Shown in pieces: positions 63,526 through 64,000 of a stretch of 64,000 bases of DNA. The notes under the pieces were generated by a model that had not been told where the DNA came from, made no database searches, and worked only from the letters and a program-made list of their open reading frames with translations. Made by a program: the position numbers and the translations under genes. The stretch is from Ferruginibacter yonginensis (GTDB lineage Bacteria > Bacteroidota > Bacteroidia > Chitinophagales > Chitinophagaceae): the NCBI RefSeq assembly GCF_042651465.1, contig NZ_JBHSCZ010000002.1, forward strand, positions 992,001 to 1,056,000. The letters are read 5' to 3'. Position 1 is the first letter of the stretch. The number at the start of each line of letters is the position of its first letter.

Positions 63526-64000
63526 ATGATTGAATTTAAAAACATAAAAAAACAATTTGGTGATAAAGTGGTGTTAGATGGTGTGAGCCATGTAATGGAA
63601 ACTGGTAAATCAAACTTAATTATTGGTACAAGTGGTAGTGGTAAAACAGTACTTCAAAAATGTTTGGTTGGTTTATTTGAGCCAGATGAAGGCGAAATTA
63701 TTTACGATGGTAGAAGTTTTACAGAAATGGATGAAGAGGAACGTAAAATGTTGCGCCAACAAATTGGTATGCTCTTTCAAGGCTCTGCATTGTTTGATAG
63801 TATGACGGTGGAAGAGAATATTAAGTTTCCCTTAAACATGTTTAGCAAAGATAGTAATGCTAAAAAAATGGATCGTGTAAATGAAGTGTTAGAAAGGGTT
63901 AATTTAAAGGGAGCTAACAAAAAATTTCCTTCTGAAATTAGCGGCGGTATGAAAAAAAGGGTAGGTATTGCAAGGGCTATTGTACTCAACCCAAAGTATT
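63526..64000 (+). CDS. mlaF: MlaF-type ABC transporter ATPase (runs off the right edge)
   Basis: Partial, about 158 residues seen from ATG 63526. The ATPase subunit pairs with the MlaE permease 26 bp upstream. Visible motifs: MIEFKNIKKQFGDKVVLDGV at the start, Walker A GTSGSGKT, the Q-loop LRQQIGMLFQGSALFDSMTVEENI, and the signature SGGMKKRVGIARAIV, whose 'SGGM' form is typical of MlaF rather than general importers. Walker B lies beyond the window. Confidence 0.92.
   Translation, partial: MIEFKNIKKQFGDKVVLDGVSHVMETGKSNLIIGTSGSGKTVLQKCLVGLFEPDEGEIIYDGRSFTEMDEEERKMLRQQIGMLFQGSALFDSMTVEENIKFPLNMFSKDSNAKKMDRVNEVLERVNLKGANKKFPSEISGGMKKRVGIARAIVLNPKY

Overview
The window is a 64-kb piece of a low-GC genome from the phylum Bacteroidota, most likely the Chitinophagaceae or a close relative. 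Signs of this are promoter-like TAnnTTTG -7 boxes, start regions with little Shine-Dalgarno signal, a SusC/RagA-type carboxypeptidase-regulatory plus plug module, DUF4476 and DUF4384 proteins, and a very long SecA. I cannot name the genus from sequence alone. No rRNA, tRNA, CRISPR array, phage, transposase or integrase is visible.

Layout. 1-1767: a methionine operon on the minus strand (cystathionine gamma-synthase, then homoserine dehydrogenase running off the left edge) behind a clear SAM-I riboswitch. 1973-11174: uvrA, elaA, rarA, a DUF885 peptidase-like protein, a helical-repeat protein and a small secreted protein. 11263-19560: a Gfo/Idh/MocA oxidoreductase; an overlapping three-gene envelope operon (PAP2 phosphatase, flippase-like membrane protein, ArnT-like glycosyltransferase); an overlapping minus-strand pair (esterase-like lipoprotein and a YkuD-like secreted protein); and aspS. 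19651-31618: two giant alpha-2-macroglobulin (A2M) family proteins facing each other across a repeat-packed gap. 31744-38348: lysA, scpB, atpG and, divergently, secA. 38427-44300: unknown secreted proteins, DUF1801, sucD and DUF4476. 44471-56861: a third giant A2M protein, a small membrane protein, a J-domain-like protein, a very large SPFH/flotillin protein and penicillin-binding protein 1C (pbpC). 56862-64000: DUF1415, a membrane-anchored papain-like protease, a thioredoxin-like periplasmic protein, a DUF4442 protein, the malic enzyme maeB and the start of an mlaE-mlaF lipid transporter.

The most unusual content is the A2M set. Three distinct genes (about 1929, 1869 and 2019-2023 residues) each keep a CxEQ thioester motif (CMEQ, CIEQ, CAEQ), and pbpC, a known genomic partner of bacterial A2Ms, lies 4 kb from the third. 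The first carries a complete carboxypeptidase-regulatory plus TonB-receptor plug module, without a beta-barrel, inserted before its A2M domain. It is bracketed by two 117-bp direct repeats that differ at one base. The third has a short stretch resembling a plug remnant. A wider family of about 100-bp dispersed elements (six copies here, three subtypes) shares its ends but has different internal hairpins. I propose these as the items most worth a second look: a plug-bearing thioester protein on a potentially excisable or duplicable segment, and an apparently modular structured repeat family.
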